A DNA stretch of 64,000 nt, from NCBI GenBank assembly GCA_900539655.1, contig UQCR01000022.1:3791-67790 (forward strand), read 5' to 3'. The notes below the pieces were generated by a model. That model was given only the letters and a program-made list of their open reading frames with translations. It was not told the origin of the DNA and searched no databases. A program made the position numbers and the translations under genes. This document shows positions 32,952 through 41,662 of the stretch, piece after piece. This stretch comes from an uncultured Robinsoniella sp. (GTDB lineage Bacteria; Bacillota; Clostridia; Lachnospirales; Lachnospiraceae). Positions within the stretch are counted from its first letter, which is position 1, and each line of letters begins with the position of its first letter.

Positions 32952-33059
32952 TTATTCTCCCCACTTCTTTTTCCCTTTTGTGATAAGTTTTTCATATTTC
33001 TGATAAGCTTTTTCCCAGGATTCATATATAAATGCCCGAAAAGCCTCCTTCTTTCTCAT
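32952..33059 (-). CDS. Small 35-residue basic protein, coupled to the yfhO paralogue
   Basis: An open frame of 35 codons. The protein is highly charged and helical in appearance: MRKKEAFRAF at the start, then SWEKAYQKYEKLI and a Lys-rich end. Its ATG overlaps the TGA of the upstream YfhO gene (ATGA), and GAGGA lies 7 bases before it, so translation is likely coupled. It ends just before the rmlB promoter. No family is recognised. It could be a small cytoplasmic partner of the membrane protein or a leftover of a longer gene. Confidence 0.5.
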   Translation of the reverse strand: MRKKEAFRAFIYESWEKAYQKYEKLITKGKKKWGE

Positions 33060-35794
33060 ACTCTCTTCCTCTTTTTATTATAAAATAGAATAACCACAAA
33101 TGAAATCAAACCCATTGCCGAACCCAAAAGCCCCACTTTAAGACCTGGCGTAAAGTATTTCAACTCCACTGAGTGCTTACCCTCTTCCAGCAAAATACCG
33201 CTATACATGGTGTTTGTACGTAAAATCTCAGTTTCCTTACCATCTACATAGGCCGTCCATCCTTTTGAAAAAGGAATCGTCAGACAAAGAAGCTTGGAAG
33301 AATCCAGATCAATGGTTCCGGATATTTTATTGGCTGTAAATTCTGTGTTTTCCAAATGATCTGCTTTTAGGTTTTCTATCTGTGCCGGATATTGATCCAT
33401 TGGCTGACAGATTACTTTCAGATCTTTAAATGAATATTTGCCCTTATTTTTAAATTTTATTTTAATGGAAGTTAAGGCACCTTCGCTATATCCAAGATTC
33501 ACAGCATGATCCCGCACACCTTCAAAAGACCTCCTGTCTGGAGACAGAAGATATAAAAACTTGTGTATACCATTTGCACCTATGCTCACCAATGCCTTAG
33601 AATTATGTTCATTACCGCCTTCAAATAGCAGGTCTTCAAAATAAAGATATGTCTCGGATGCTTTTGCTCCTTTAAACATTATGGTCACTGAAGATGCCTT
33701 TTTTACCCGAAACACACCATCTTTATAAGTTACATTTTTAGAATCCTCAACCTCAAACGGTATTTCTTTTTCTGTAAACTTTAGATCCGACTTATTTAAA
33801 TCTGTAACGCCCTGCTCTAAAACTGCGCCCTGCATCATTGCTTCCTGCCTTTTTAAAGGGCTTAGCTTATCAAACTGATCTTTTGTGATATATTCGGAAT
33901 AGGTATAACCAAAAGGCAGACTGTATTTATTTTTATAGATCTGATAATCCATCCCATCCGTCTTTTCATCCTGCAAAGGTTCATATCCGAAGAAAATATT
34001 ATCCGATTTCCCCTTCTCTACAATTTCATATTTTACATTAGACAATGTCCCCAGCATTGCGCGGTTGTCCAGACTCTTATAGGAGAAGCTGTGATAAAAA
34101 CGGTTTGCATTTTCACTTAATGCATTATATACATTGCTGTCTGACTGACTCAGGTAAAAACTGGTACCACTGACATCATTCAGCATTGCCATATTCGTTG
34201 CCGTAGAACTGGGGGATTGATCCAGGATTTCAAAACGGTTAAAATCTTTATCACCAATCCTGCTCGCTGCCCCTGCCTGTTTGTTTACTACCTCGTTGTA
34301 AGCTTCTCCCCTTGTTACATAAACCTCCAGATTATCCTTTCTTGGGAAATAATCCAGATTTCCATAAACCACGATACTGGCAACAGTTACCGTAAATATT
34401 GATATATAAGGCAGATATACGGAAATATTGCTTTTTCTATTCATTGATGTGTTGCTGCTGTTGCTCTTTAATGATACAGCTGCTAATATTCCAACAGTAA
34501 GAAACAGTAAGATCCACGACGGAACAAAAGAAATGTCAATTCCCCGATTCCTAGTCAAAATCAAATAGCACAAAAGATAACAGATAACTGCACCGGAAAT
34601 AAATGCAATCTGCTTTTTCTTCAAACGCTGTAAATCCGGGAGCATTACCGTCAGGATAAATGCCAGAAGGAAACAGTATCCCCATTCCCATCTGTTGGAG
34701 GCATAGGAAAATCCATTCATGGCACGTCCAATAATAGGGAACATAAAAAATACAGACAATACCATAAACCCGATCGCCAGCTCTTTGTGTTTTTTCCATT
34801 CCACAATAAGCAGAAGTACTGCCGGTATTACGATAACTGCACAGCCAAGAAGCGTCCAGTTAGCAATCATTTTATTAGACAACATATTAAATGGAAGTGC
34901 TTTATAGTATTGGCTGTTATAAAACAGCTTAAAAGCACGGTCAATACTGAAGCGTTCACTGGACATTAATGCCAGGGCATTGGGCAGAAATATGGCGCAT
35001 GCCATTAGAGCCCCGGTAATATAGTAACCAGCAAAATCCCTCAGGCATAAAAAGAAATTCTTGATTCTGTGCTCCTGGTATATGGAAAAAAACCGGACAA
35101 TAGCATAAACTACAATCAAAATACTCAACATGTAAAAGAAATAAAAGTTACTGATACCGGATATAAATACCATTACTATAAAAAAATAAGGCTTTTTCTT
35201 TGCAAAAATCTTTTCTATTCCAATCAGCAGCAACGGCAGGTAGATCATTGGATTTATGAAAAAAGGATGTCTGCCTGCAGTATAGAGCGCATAAGTACAA
35301 AAAGCATACGTAAATGCTCCGCAAAGAGTTGCAAATCTCCCCTTATTCATCATCTTACAAAAAGCAGAAAAACTGATGCCGGCAAGATACATCTTTAATA
35401 GTATTAAAAATTCATATAGATAATCCGCTCTGGATGCCGGAACAAACACAGACAGAAGATTGAGAGGATCCCCAATCACATAGTAATTCAATGTGTTAAT
35501 AACATCTGAACCATATCCGATATGCGGATCCCAAAGCGGTATGGATAATTTACCTGTAGAAAAAAATGTTGTAATGATACTTCTTAAATACTTTCCAAAA
35601 TACGCCAGCGAACTATAATGCTGATTTAAGCCGTCGACTTTCCAAATCATCGATTTACCTTCCAGCAGAAATCCCAAAAAACATGCCAGTGCTATTGCTA
35701 TAAATAAAATTGTATAAATAACATAATAATTGATACGTTGATTCCGAACACTATCGGAATCGAATTTCTTTATCCTTCTTACAATCTCTCTCAT
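33056..35794 (-). CDS. YfhO family membrane protein, tandem copy 1
   Basis: 912 residues. About 12 N-terminal membrane segments (YYVIYTILFIAIALACFLGF first), then the loop WKVDGLNQHYSSLAYFGKYL and GKLSIPLWDPHIGYGSD, the acidic YfhO-type active-site region. The extracellular beta-rich C-terminal part has CLTIPFSKGWTAYVDGKETE, followed by a last membrane helix and basic tail. It is very similar throughout to the next gene and less so to the protein at 18.3 kb. A role in adding sugars from undecaprenyl-phosphate carriers to a surface polymer is inferred from the family. It has its own promoter. Confidence 0.87.
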   Translation of the reverse strand: MREIVRRIKKFDSDSVRNQRINYYVIYTILFIAIALACFLGFLLEGKSMIWKVDGLNQHYSSLAYFGKYLRSIITTFFSTGKLSIPLWDPHIGYGSDVINTLNYYVIGDPLNLLSVFVPASRADYLYEFLILLKMYLAGISFSAFCKMMNKGRFATLCGAFTYAFCTYALYTAGRHPFFINPMIYLPLLLIGIEKIFAKKKPYFFIVMVFISGISNFYFFYMLSILIVVYAIVRFFSIYQEHRIKNFFLCLRDFAGYYITGALMACAIFLPNALALMSSERFSIDRAFKLFYNSQYYKALPFNMLSNKMIANWTLLGCAVIVIPAVLLLIVEWKKHKELAIGFMVLSVFFMFPIIGRAMNGFSYASNRWEWGYCFLLAFILTVMLPDLQRLKKKQIAFISGAVICYLLCYLILTRNRGIDISFVPSWILLFLTVGILAAVSLKSNSSNTSMNRKSNISVYLPYISIFTVTVASIVVYGNLDYFPRKDNLEVYVTRGEAYNEVVNKQAGAASRIGDKDFNRFEILDQSPSSTATNMAMLNDVSGTSFYLSQSDSNVYNALSENANRFYHSFSYKSLDNRAMLGTLSNVKYEIVEKGKSDNIFFGYEPLQDEKTDGMDYQIYKNKYSLPFGYTYSEYITKDQFDKLSPLKRQEAMMQGAVLEQGVTDLNKSDLKFTEKEIPFEVEDSKNVTYKDGVFRVKKASSVTIMFKGAKASETYLYFEDLLFEGGNEHNSKALVSIGANGIHKFLYLLSPDRRSFEGVRDHAVNLGYSEGALTSIKIKFKNKGKYSFKDLKVICQPMDQYPAQIENLKADHLENTEFTANKISGTIDLDSSKLLCLTIPFSKGWTAYVDGKETEILRTNTMYSGILLEEGKHSVELKYFTPGLKVGLLGSAMGLISFVVILFYNKKRKRV

Positions 35795-35858
35795 TTCATA
35801 CCCTCACTTGTAATATCTACGCACACTTTTCTCCTTAGTTAAAACTCCAAACATCATA

Positions 35859-35887
35859 ATTCTATCAAACTTATTCCCATCATGCAA
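35859..35887 (-). promoter_or_regulatory. Promoter of yfhO tandem copy 1
   Basis: Minus strand TTGCAT, 17-base spacer, TAGAAT, about 65 bases before the start. Immediately upstream lies the AT-rich motif at 35903-35930. Confidence 0.5.
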
Positions 35888-35902
35888 TCTGTCTTGACCT
35901 TT

Positions 35903-35930
35903 TTAAGAAATATTAAGAAAAACTACCTTG
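35903..35930 (-). promoter_or_regulatory. Conserved upstream motif with TTCTTAA direct repeats, copy 1
   Basis: Minus strand CAAGGTAG, then TTCTTAA twice, ten bases apart. A related motif lies before the other tandem yfhO gene at 38777-38804. Direct repeats with 10-base spacing just upstream of a promoter are typical of OmpR-family response regulator sites; the regulator is unknown. Confidence 0.35.
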
Positions 35931-35931
35931 A

Positions 35932-38661
35932 TCATTTCTTATGTTCCCTATAATATCTTCCCATTTTAATTAAGATCAAAAACAACCCACCGAGAAGCGT
36001 ACATATAATCCCCGATTTAAGCCCAGGCGTAAAATATTTTAATTCTATCAAATGGCTTCCCTTATCCAGTAAAACCCCGCTATACATCGTATTTGTACAT
36101 AAAATTTCAGTTTTTTTCCCGTCCACGGTCGCAGACCAGCCTTTTGAGTAAGGGATGGTCATACAAAGCAGCTTTGGCGAATCCAATACCATGGTTCCGG
36201 AAATTCTATTTGTGGCAAACTCTGTATTTTGAAGATAATCTTTCTTCAAAGCTTCTACATGCCCAATATACTTATCCATTGGCTGACAAAGCAGTTTTAA
36301 ATCTTTAAACGTATATTTCCCCTTATTTTTAAACTTAATTTTGATGGATTTTATTGCTTTTTTATGATATCCCAGATTTACTGCATGATCACGTACTCCT
36401 TCAAAATATCTGCGTCCCGGTGATAATAAATACAACGACTTTTTAACACCATTTGCTTTTACGCTGACTGAAGCCATTGAATCACCATCACCTTTTCCAT
36501 GATACAGCAAACTTTCAAAATAAAGATAGGTCTCACAATCATCTATACCCTCAAATTCAATTGTTACGGATGATGGCTTTTTCACTTCAAATATTCCATC
36601 TTTAAAAGACACATTTTTAGAGCATTCCAAGCGAAAGGGTAATTCACGTTCCGTAAACTCAGGATCTGCCTTATTAAAATCCGTCACTTTCTGATCCAGA
36701 ACTGCTCCTTGCATCATCGCTTCCTGTCTCTTGAGCGGGCTCAGTTTTTCAAACTCCTCTTTTGGAATATATCCCGAATATGTATAGCCAAAAGGCAGGC
36801 TGTATTTATTTTTGTATATCTGATAATTTAATCCATCTGTATTTTTATTATCATATGGCTCATAGCCGTAAAATATATTACCAGTCTGTCCCTTTTCCAC
36901 AATCTCATATCTGACATTAGACAAAGTCCCCAGCATCACACGGTTATCAAGGCTTTTATAGGAAAAGCTGTGGTAAAAACGGTTGGCATTCTCACTCAGG
37001 GCTCTGTACACATTACAGTCTGACTGGCTGAGATAATAACTGGTTCCGCTCACACCATTTAGCATCGCCATATTCGTCGCAGGCGTATCAGATACCTGAT
37101 CCATTATTTCAAAACGATTAAACTCTCCGTCTCCAATCTTTTTTGCTGCCCCTGAGTGGCTGTTAATCACTTCGCTATATGCCATTCCCTTCGTGACGTA
37201 AACATCCCAATTATGATTGCGGGGAAAATAATTCATATTTCCATATAACACGATGCTGGATACTGTCACCGCAAACACGGCAAAATAGGAATAAAATTTA
37301 AATCTGTTCCCGGAAATCCCACTTTTTTGGCCCCTGAAAGATATGCCAGCCAAAACAGCTATTGTGGCAATCAAAATAATCCATGACGGAATTAAAGACA
37401 TATCCATACCTGACTTACCGCAAAGTAACAGGTAACCTGTAAAATAAACGGCAACCATGGAAGCTAAAAGTACCAGATGCTTTTTCTTTAAATGTAATAA
37501 ATCCGGCAGCATTGTAGTTAGTATAAATGCCAGTAAAAAGCAATACCCCCATGACCATCTGTTAGAAACATAGGAAAAACCATTCATTACCCTTCCAACT
37601 ACCGGAGATAAAAAGAATGCAGACAATACCACAAAGCCAATTACCAGTTCTTTGTGTTTTTTCCACTTCAGAAACAGCATTATTATCGCCGGTATAACAA
37701 TAGCCGCACAACCAAATAACGTCCAATGCTTTAACATCTTATAAGACAGCAGATTAAAGGGCAGCGCTTTATAATATTCACTGTCATAAAACCACTGGAA
37801 AGCCCTGTCTATCTGAAAACGTTCACTGGACATTAATGACAGTGCATTAGGCATAAAAACTACACATGCCAAAAGCACACCTGTTAAATAATACCCCGAA
37901 AAATTTCTCAGGCATAGCATAAAATTTTTAAAACGATTTTCCTGATACAGGCTGAAAAAACGAATTACCGCATATATGACTATCAAAATGCTAAGCATAT
38001 AAAAAAAATAAAAATTACTGATTCCTGAAATACAAACCATACCTATGAAAAAATAAGGCTTCTTAGCTGCAAAGATTTTTTCCATGCCAATAAGCAACAA
38101 AGGCAGGTATATTAACGGATTAATAAAAAATGGGTGCCTGCCTGCAGTATAGAGGGCAAACGCACAAAAAGCATATGTAAAAGTTCCGCAAAGTGTTGCA
38201 AATCTTCCTTTTTTCATCATTCTGCAATATGCTGAAAAAGCAACCCCTGCAAGGTATAGTCGAAGAAAAATTAAAAATTCGTAAAGATACTCCGTTAAGG
38301 CTTCCGGCACAAATACGGATAATAGATTCAGTGGATCACCAAACACATAATAATTTAAGGTGCTTAAAATATCAGAACCATATCCAATATTTGCATCCCA
38401 AAGTGGTATGGATAACTTGCCCGTTGAAAACAATGTGGAGATAATATTTCTCAGATATTTTCCAAAATACATAAGAGCGCTATAATGCTGATTCAGCCCG
38501 TCAACTTTCCATATCAAAGACTTGCCATCCAGCAAAAAACCAAAGAAACACATAAAAGCAACCGGAATAAACAAGATCGTATAAACTGTATAATAATGAA
38601 GACGTTGACTCCTTATACTTTTGGAATCAGCGTACTTCAACCCACGAAATATTTTATTCAT
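35932..38661 (-). CDS. YfhO family membrane protein, tandem copy 2
   Basis: 909 residues, nearly colinear with copy 1. It shares KSIRSQRLHYYTVYTILF at the start, WKVDGLNQHYSALMYFGKYL, GKLSIPLWDANIGYGSD, the long conserved segment around SENANRFYHSFSYKSLDNR, and the C-terminal PKLLCMTIPYSKGWSATVDG. The same family role applies: a multi-spanning GT-C-like transferase acting outside the cell. The pair arose by tandem duplication, and each copy has kept its own upstream control region. ATG start with a moderate GTGAGGTT site upstream. Confidence 0.87.
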   Translation of the reverse strand: MNKIFRGLKYADSKSIRSQRLHYYTVYTILFIPVAFMCFFGFLLDGKSLIWKVDGLNQHYSALMYFGKYLRNIISTLFSTGKLSIPLWDANIGYGSDILSTLNYYVFGDPLNLLSVFVPEALTEYLYEFLIFLRLYLAGVAFSAYCRMMKKGRFATLCGTFTYAFCAFALYTAGRHPFFINPLIYLPLLLIGMEKIFAAKKPYFFIGMVCISGISNFYFFYMLSILIVIYAVIRFFSLYQENRFKNFMLCLRNFSGYYLTGVLLACVVFMPNALSLMSSERFQIDRAFQWFYDSEYYKALPFNLLSYKMLKHWTLFGCAAIVIPAIIMLFLKWKKHKELVIGFVVLSAFFLSPVVGRVMNGFSYVSNRWSWGYCFLLAFILTTMLPDLLHLKKKHLVLLASMVAVYFTGYLLLCGKSGMDMSLIPSWIILIATIAVLAGISFRGQKSGISGNRFKFYSYFAVFAVTVSSIVLYGNMNYFPRNHNWDVYVTKGMAYSEVINSHSGAAKKIGDGEFNRFEIMDQVSDTPATNMAMLNGVSGTSYYLSQSDCNVYRALSENANRFYHSFSYKSLDNRVMLGTLSNVRYEIVEKGQTGNIFYGYEPYDNKNTDGLNYQIYKNKYSLPFGYTYSGYIPKEEFEKLSPLKRQEAMMQGAVLDQKVTDFNKADPEFTERELPFRLECSKNVSFKDGIFEVKKPSSVTIEFEGIDDCETYLYFESLLYHGKGDGDSMASVSVKANGVKKSLYLLSPGRRYFEGVRDHAVNLGYHKKAIKSIKIKFKNKGKYTFKDLKLLCQPMDKYIGHVEALKKDYLQNTEFATNRISGTMVLDSPKLLCMTIPYSKGWSATVDGKKTEILCTNTMYSGVLLDKGSHLIELKYFTPGLKSGIICTLLGGLFLILIKMGRYYREHKK

Positions 38662-38740
38662 TTCATAACCTCACTTTTGTTTTAAATCTCCCTTTATTTA
38701 AAACATTCCAGTATCTTAAGTAAATACCCCACATTACTTC

Positions 38741-38804
38741 ATTATAATCCGATACCGGAATTCCCCTCTATCTTCCTTACAGATGTTAAGAAAAGGCTAC
38801 CTTG
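38741..38804 (-). promoter_or_regulatory. Control region of yfhO copy 2: -10 box and upstream motif
   Basis: A consensus TATAAT lies at 38741-38746 on the minus strand without a recognisable -35. The motif CAAGGTAG..TTTTCTTAACATCTGTAA (38777-38804) resembles that before copy 1. Lack of a -35 box plus an upstream repeat suggests activator dependence. Confidence 0.35.
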
Positions 38805-38939
38805 CACAAAAGCACCTGCTTCTGATTCCAATAGCCTTTCCAGTGTGTAACCCGCTACGCCTCCTAATGTATCAATTACCTGCCACAAATCGGTTCGCAC
38901 ATCCGGATTTAAGCATTCTTCAAGAAAGCTCTTAGCCAG
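38742..38939 (-). other. 65-codon open stretch in frame after the MBOAT stop
   Basis: Directly after the MBOAT stop codon, the same frame stays open for 65 codons. It gives a protein-like sequence with LAKSFLEECLNPDVRTDLWQ and GGVAGYTLERLLESEAGAF, but no ATG. It may be a remnant of another gene or of a longer MBOAT gene. It overlaps the control region of the next gene, so it may also be chance. Confidence 0.3.
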
Positions 38940-40538
38940 TTAAAATTGTTGATATATAAATTCTGTTGCAGAATAGCCCGGACCATATATTCCAAACACC
39001 AATACTAATACCAGCGCCCCCAAATATATCATCCACCGGAAATAAAGATTCTGTTTTGCAATTGTTTCCCGGATATGTATTCCTTTTTCCTGTAGATTTC
39101 CAACAATTAACATTACAATAATCATAAAAATCAAAACTAAAATGTTATAAATAGATAATCCCAGATCTAATAATGTTCCATCAAATAGCACCCATGGATT
39201 AAATTCCGTAAATGTTCTCTTGATCATATCAACCGCAACTAAAAATGACAAACCTCTGGAAAAGAATCTGCCAAAGCTGCAAATCAGGAACGTACGTACC
39301 ATCTGGAAAAAGCGCCATCCGAAACACTCCGTATTTACTTTAAATTTCTGAGCCACAGTGATATAAAATGGCTCTAGTAAAATACTGCTTACAATAATCA
39401 CAGCATTCCAGAGTCCATATCCTACATACTTCCAGCTGGAACCATGCCAAACGCCTACCAGCATAAATACAATAAACATACTTAAAAATGTTGGCAGTTT
39501 TTTTCCGATATAATTTCCAAGCACTTTTCTGGTAGCTTTTCCCAACTTGGAAAACTGTTTTGAAAGAGATAATGGATAAAATACATAATCTTTCATCCAA
39601 CTTCCCAGTGTTATATGCCATCTGCGCCAGAATTCAGCAAGGGACCGTGCAAAATACGGGCGTTCAAAGTTCAGCACCAAATCAATGCCAAGGATCTGGG
39701 ATACCCCTCTTGCAATGTCCATTCCACCGGAAAAATCTGCATATACTTGAAATCCATAGCCGGCGGCCGCTATAAACAGCAAAAAGCCTCCATAATTTTG
39801 ATAATTGTCAAAAATAGGATTTACAATTACGGCTAACCGGTCAGCTATTACCAATTTCTTGATAAATCCCCATAGAATCAACTGTGCTCCCTGTGTAACA
39901 CGGTAATATTCAAACTTATGGGATTCATAAAGCTGATGCGCCAATTGATCATAACGCGCAATTGGTCCCTGAACAATCTGAGGAAAATAAGACATAAATA
40001 ATGCAAATTTAGCTAAATTTCCATCTGGTTCATACTTCCCCCGATACACATCCACAACATAGGCAATTGACTGGAGTGTATAAAAAGATATTCCAAGGGG
40101 AAGCAGCAAATTCAATACCGGTATCTTAGCATTGCTTCCAAGTAAAGAAATCACTGAATTCACATTCCCCGCCAGGAAGTTGAAATATTTCAAAAAGATC
40201 AGGATACCCAAGTTTACCAGAACGGCACAAAACAGTATTCTTCTCTTTTTTGTTGTCTGTTTGTTCTTATACTCTTTCTTTTCCTCTCTGCTGAGACTTT
40301 TTTTCTGAGCCGCCAGATACTGGGAAGTCTGCTGGTTTACACTGCCCAGTAAACGCCCCGTCATAAAAGTTACAATGGTGGTCAGCACTAAAAAAAACAG
40401 TAACTTCAGTCCTGAAAATGCATAAAAAATATAGCTGGCAAGTAAAAGTGTGACCCATTGGTATTTCTTCGGCGTCAGAAAGTATGCTGCAAATACCAGG
40501 AAAAGGAAAACCAAGAACGAGCCTGATACAAAAGCCAT
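38940..40538 (-). CDS. MBOAT family O-acyltransferase (DltB/AlgI-like)
   Basis: 532 residues with about 11 membrane segments. MBOAT hallmarks are EFWRRWHITLGSWMKDYVFY and the catalytic His in MLVGVWHGSSWKYVGYG, plus YFPQIVQGPIARYDQL and YADFSGGMDIARGVSQILG. Such proteins take an acyl group from a cytoplasmic carrier and pass it to a polymer outside the cell. The gene follows an acyl carrier protein gene by 3 bases, as dltB and dltC do, and the operon starts with a DltA-like enzyme. No DltD- or AlgJ-like partner is present. Confidence 0.93.
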   Translation of the reverse strand: MAFVSGSFLVFLFLVFAAYFLTPKKYQWVTLLLASYIFYAFSGLKLLFFLVLTTIVTFMTGRLLGSVNQQTSQYLAAQKKSLSREEKKEYKNKQTTKKRRILFCAVLVNLGILIFLKYFNFLAGNVNSVISLLGSNAKIPVLNLLLPLGISFYTLQSIAYVVDVYRGKYEPDGNLAKFALFMSYFPQIVQGPIARYDQLAHQLYESHKFEYYRVTQGAQLILWGFIKKLVIADRLAVIVNPIFDNYQNYGGFLLFIAAAGYGFQVYADFSGGMDIARGVSQILGIDLVLNFERPYFARSLAEFWRRWHITLGSWMKDYVFYPLSLSKQFSKLGKATRKVLGNYIGKKLPTFLSMFIVFMLVGVWHGSSWKYVGYGLWNAVIIVSSILLEPFYITVAQKFKVNTECFGWRFFQMVRTFLICSFGRFFSRGLSFLVAVDMIKRTFTEFNPWVLFDGTLLDLGLSIYNILVLIFMIIVMLIVGNLQEKGIHIRETIAKQNLYFRWMIYLGALVLVLVFGIYGPGYSATEFIYQQF

Positions 40539-40541
40539 GTT

Positions 40542-40775
40542 TTAATCCTCTTCTTGAAGAGATGTGATCAACTGCAACATCGCTTCTACATTATTAAAGT
40601 TTTCTGGCATAAGATGTTCTACATTTATTTCAATATCAAATGCATCATTCAATTCTCCCACTAAGGAAACAATATCAAAAGAATCCAATACTCCGTCATC
40701 AATCAGTTTTGATTCTGCCTCAAACTCTACATCCGGCCTTAATTCCGTTAAAATCTCCATCAGTTCTTCTTTCAT
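40542..40775 (-). CDS. Acyl carrier protein (DltC-like)
   Basis: 77 residues, four-helix carrier protein. The phosphopantetheine attachment site is Ser32 in GVLDSFDIVSLV, and acidic helices follow. It would carry an aminoacyl or acyl thioester from the DltA-like adenylating enzyme to the MBOAT protein. It lies between the formyltransferase gene (2-base gap) and the MBOAT gene (3-base gap), so all are likely made together. Confidence 0.93.
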   Translation of the reverse strand: MKEELMEILTELRPDVEFEAESKLIDDGVLDSFDIVSLVGELNDAFDIEINVEHLMPENFNNVEAMLQLITSLQEED

Positions 40776-40777
40776 CT

Positions 40778-41662
40778 CTACATACTTCCTTTCTCTGTCT
40801 CAAATAATTTTTTTAATATAATACTGTATCCGTCTTTATTTATATGTAAGCAGTCTTCCTGCAATACAACGGAATCTTGTGTGGTATTTTGCCTTTCAAT
40901 TCTGTATTTTTTCCAGGCATATGTCTTTCCTTCAAACTCAACCTTCGGAATTCCAAGAGTATTCAAAATACCATAGTCCATAGTTCTCAGAAAGCGGCTG
41001 ATCTGCTCTCCTGTCCAATGCAGATCCAGATATCCTCCTCCGGGAATTGTCTTATTCAAATTAATTTTACTGTCCTGTGGTATCACCTGTTTCCTGTATT
41101 TTACTCTGTCCGTAAGCAAGTCCTCCAACACTTCCTGAAACCCTTCGAAAGCAAGCTGATTCTGTAGACGCAGTAATTTAATTGAAGTCATATCTTCTGT
41201 AACTGGCGTTTGTTTTTGAATGACGATATCTCCATCATCAACTCCGGGCGTCACACGATGCCAGGTTATCCCGGCTTCCTGATCTCCTTCATAAACCGCC
41301 CAGGCCTCTCCATTACGTCCTCTGTGACGAGGCAGTAATGCATGATGAAGGTTGATAATATTCAGATTACTGTTATCCACCACTGCAGCCGGAAATAAGT
41401 ACGGATTCATAATACTGAAGACCAGTGTTTTTCTGTCCCTGTTTTTCAGCTCTTCCATAATCTCTGCTTTCGTTTTAGCACTATAAGATATCTCTTGATT
41501 TTGGAATGTTTCCAGGGCAGTATCAATTGCTTTTTCTCCAGTATCCCAAAAATGCACCGGAAGACTGTCATCCATTTCGCGCACATATGATGCACACTGA
41601 CAGGCCAGCCTGGTGGTACCCACCACGATAATTTCTTTGTAACAAATGTCCATCTTATTCAT
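40778..41662 (-). CDS. Formyltransferase-family enzyme in a Dlt-like operon
   Basis: 294 residues of the 10-formyl-tetrahydrofolate-dependent formyltransferase family (Fmt, PurN, sugar N-formyltransferases). The catalytic triad is visible: Asn104 and His106 in INLHHALLPRHRG, and Asp142 in TPGVDDGDIV. The N-terminal part begins EIIVVGTTRLACQCASYV. Residues after about 205 (GGGYLDLHW; YAWKKYRIER) resemble the C-terminal part of Fmt-like proteins. Its start overlaps the end of the adenylating-enzyme gene by 8 bases. It could formylate an amino acid on the carrier protein, or an amino sugar such as dTDP-Fuc4N made by WecE. Gene position favours the first, known sugar enzymes the second. Confidence 0.85.
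   Translation of the reverse strand: MNKMDICYKEIIVVGTTRLACQCASYVREMDDSLPVHFWDTGEKAIDTALETFQNQEISYSAKTKAEIMEELKNRDRKTLVFSIMNPYLFPAAVVDNSNLNIINLHHALLPRHRGRNGEAWAVYEGDQEAGITWHRVTPGVDDGDIVIQKQTPVTEDMTSIKLLRLQNQLAFEGFQEVLEDLLTDRVKYRKQVIPQDSKINLNKTIPGGGYLDLHWTGEQISRFLRTMDYGILNTLGIPKVEFEGKTYAWKKYRIERQNTTQDSVVLQEDCLHINKDGYSIILKKLFETEKGSM

Noticed and set aside
38742..38939. DltD remnant after the MBOAT gene
   Set aside because: The translated stretch shows no DltD or SGNH-hydrolase motif, so it is listed only as an unexplained open frame.
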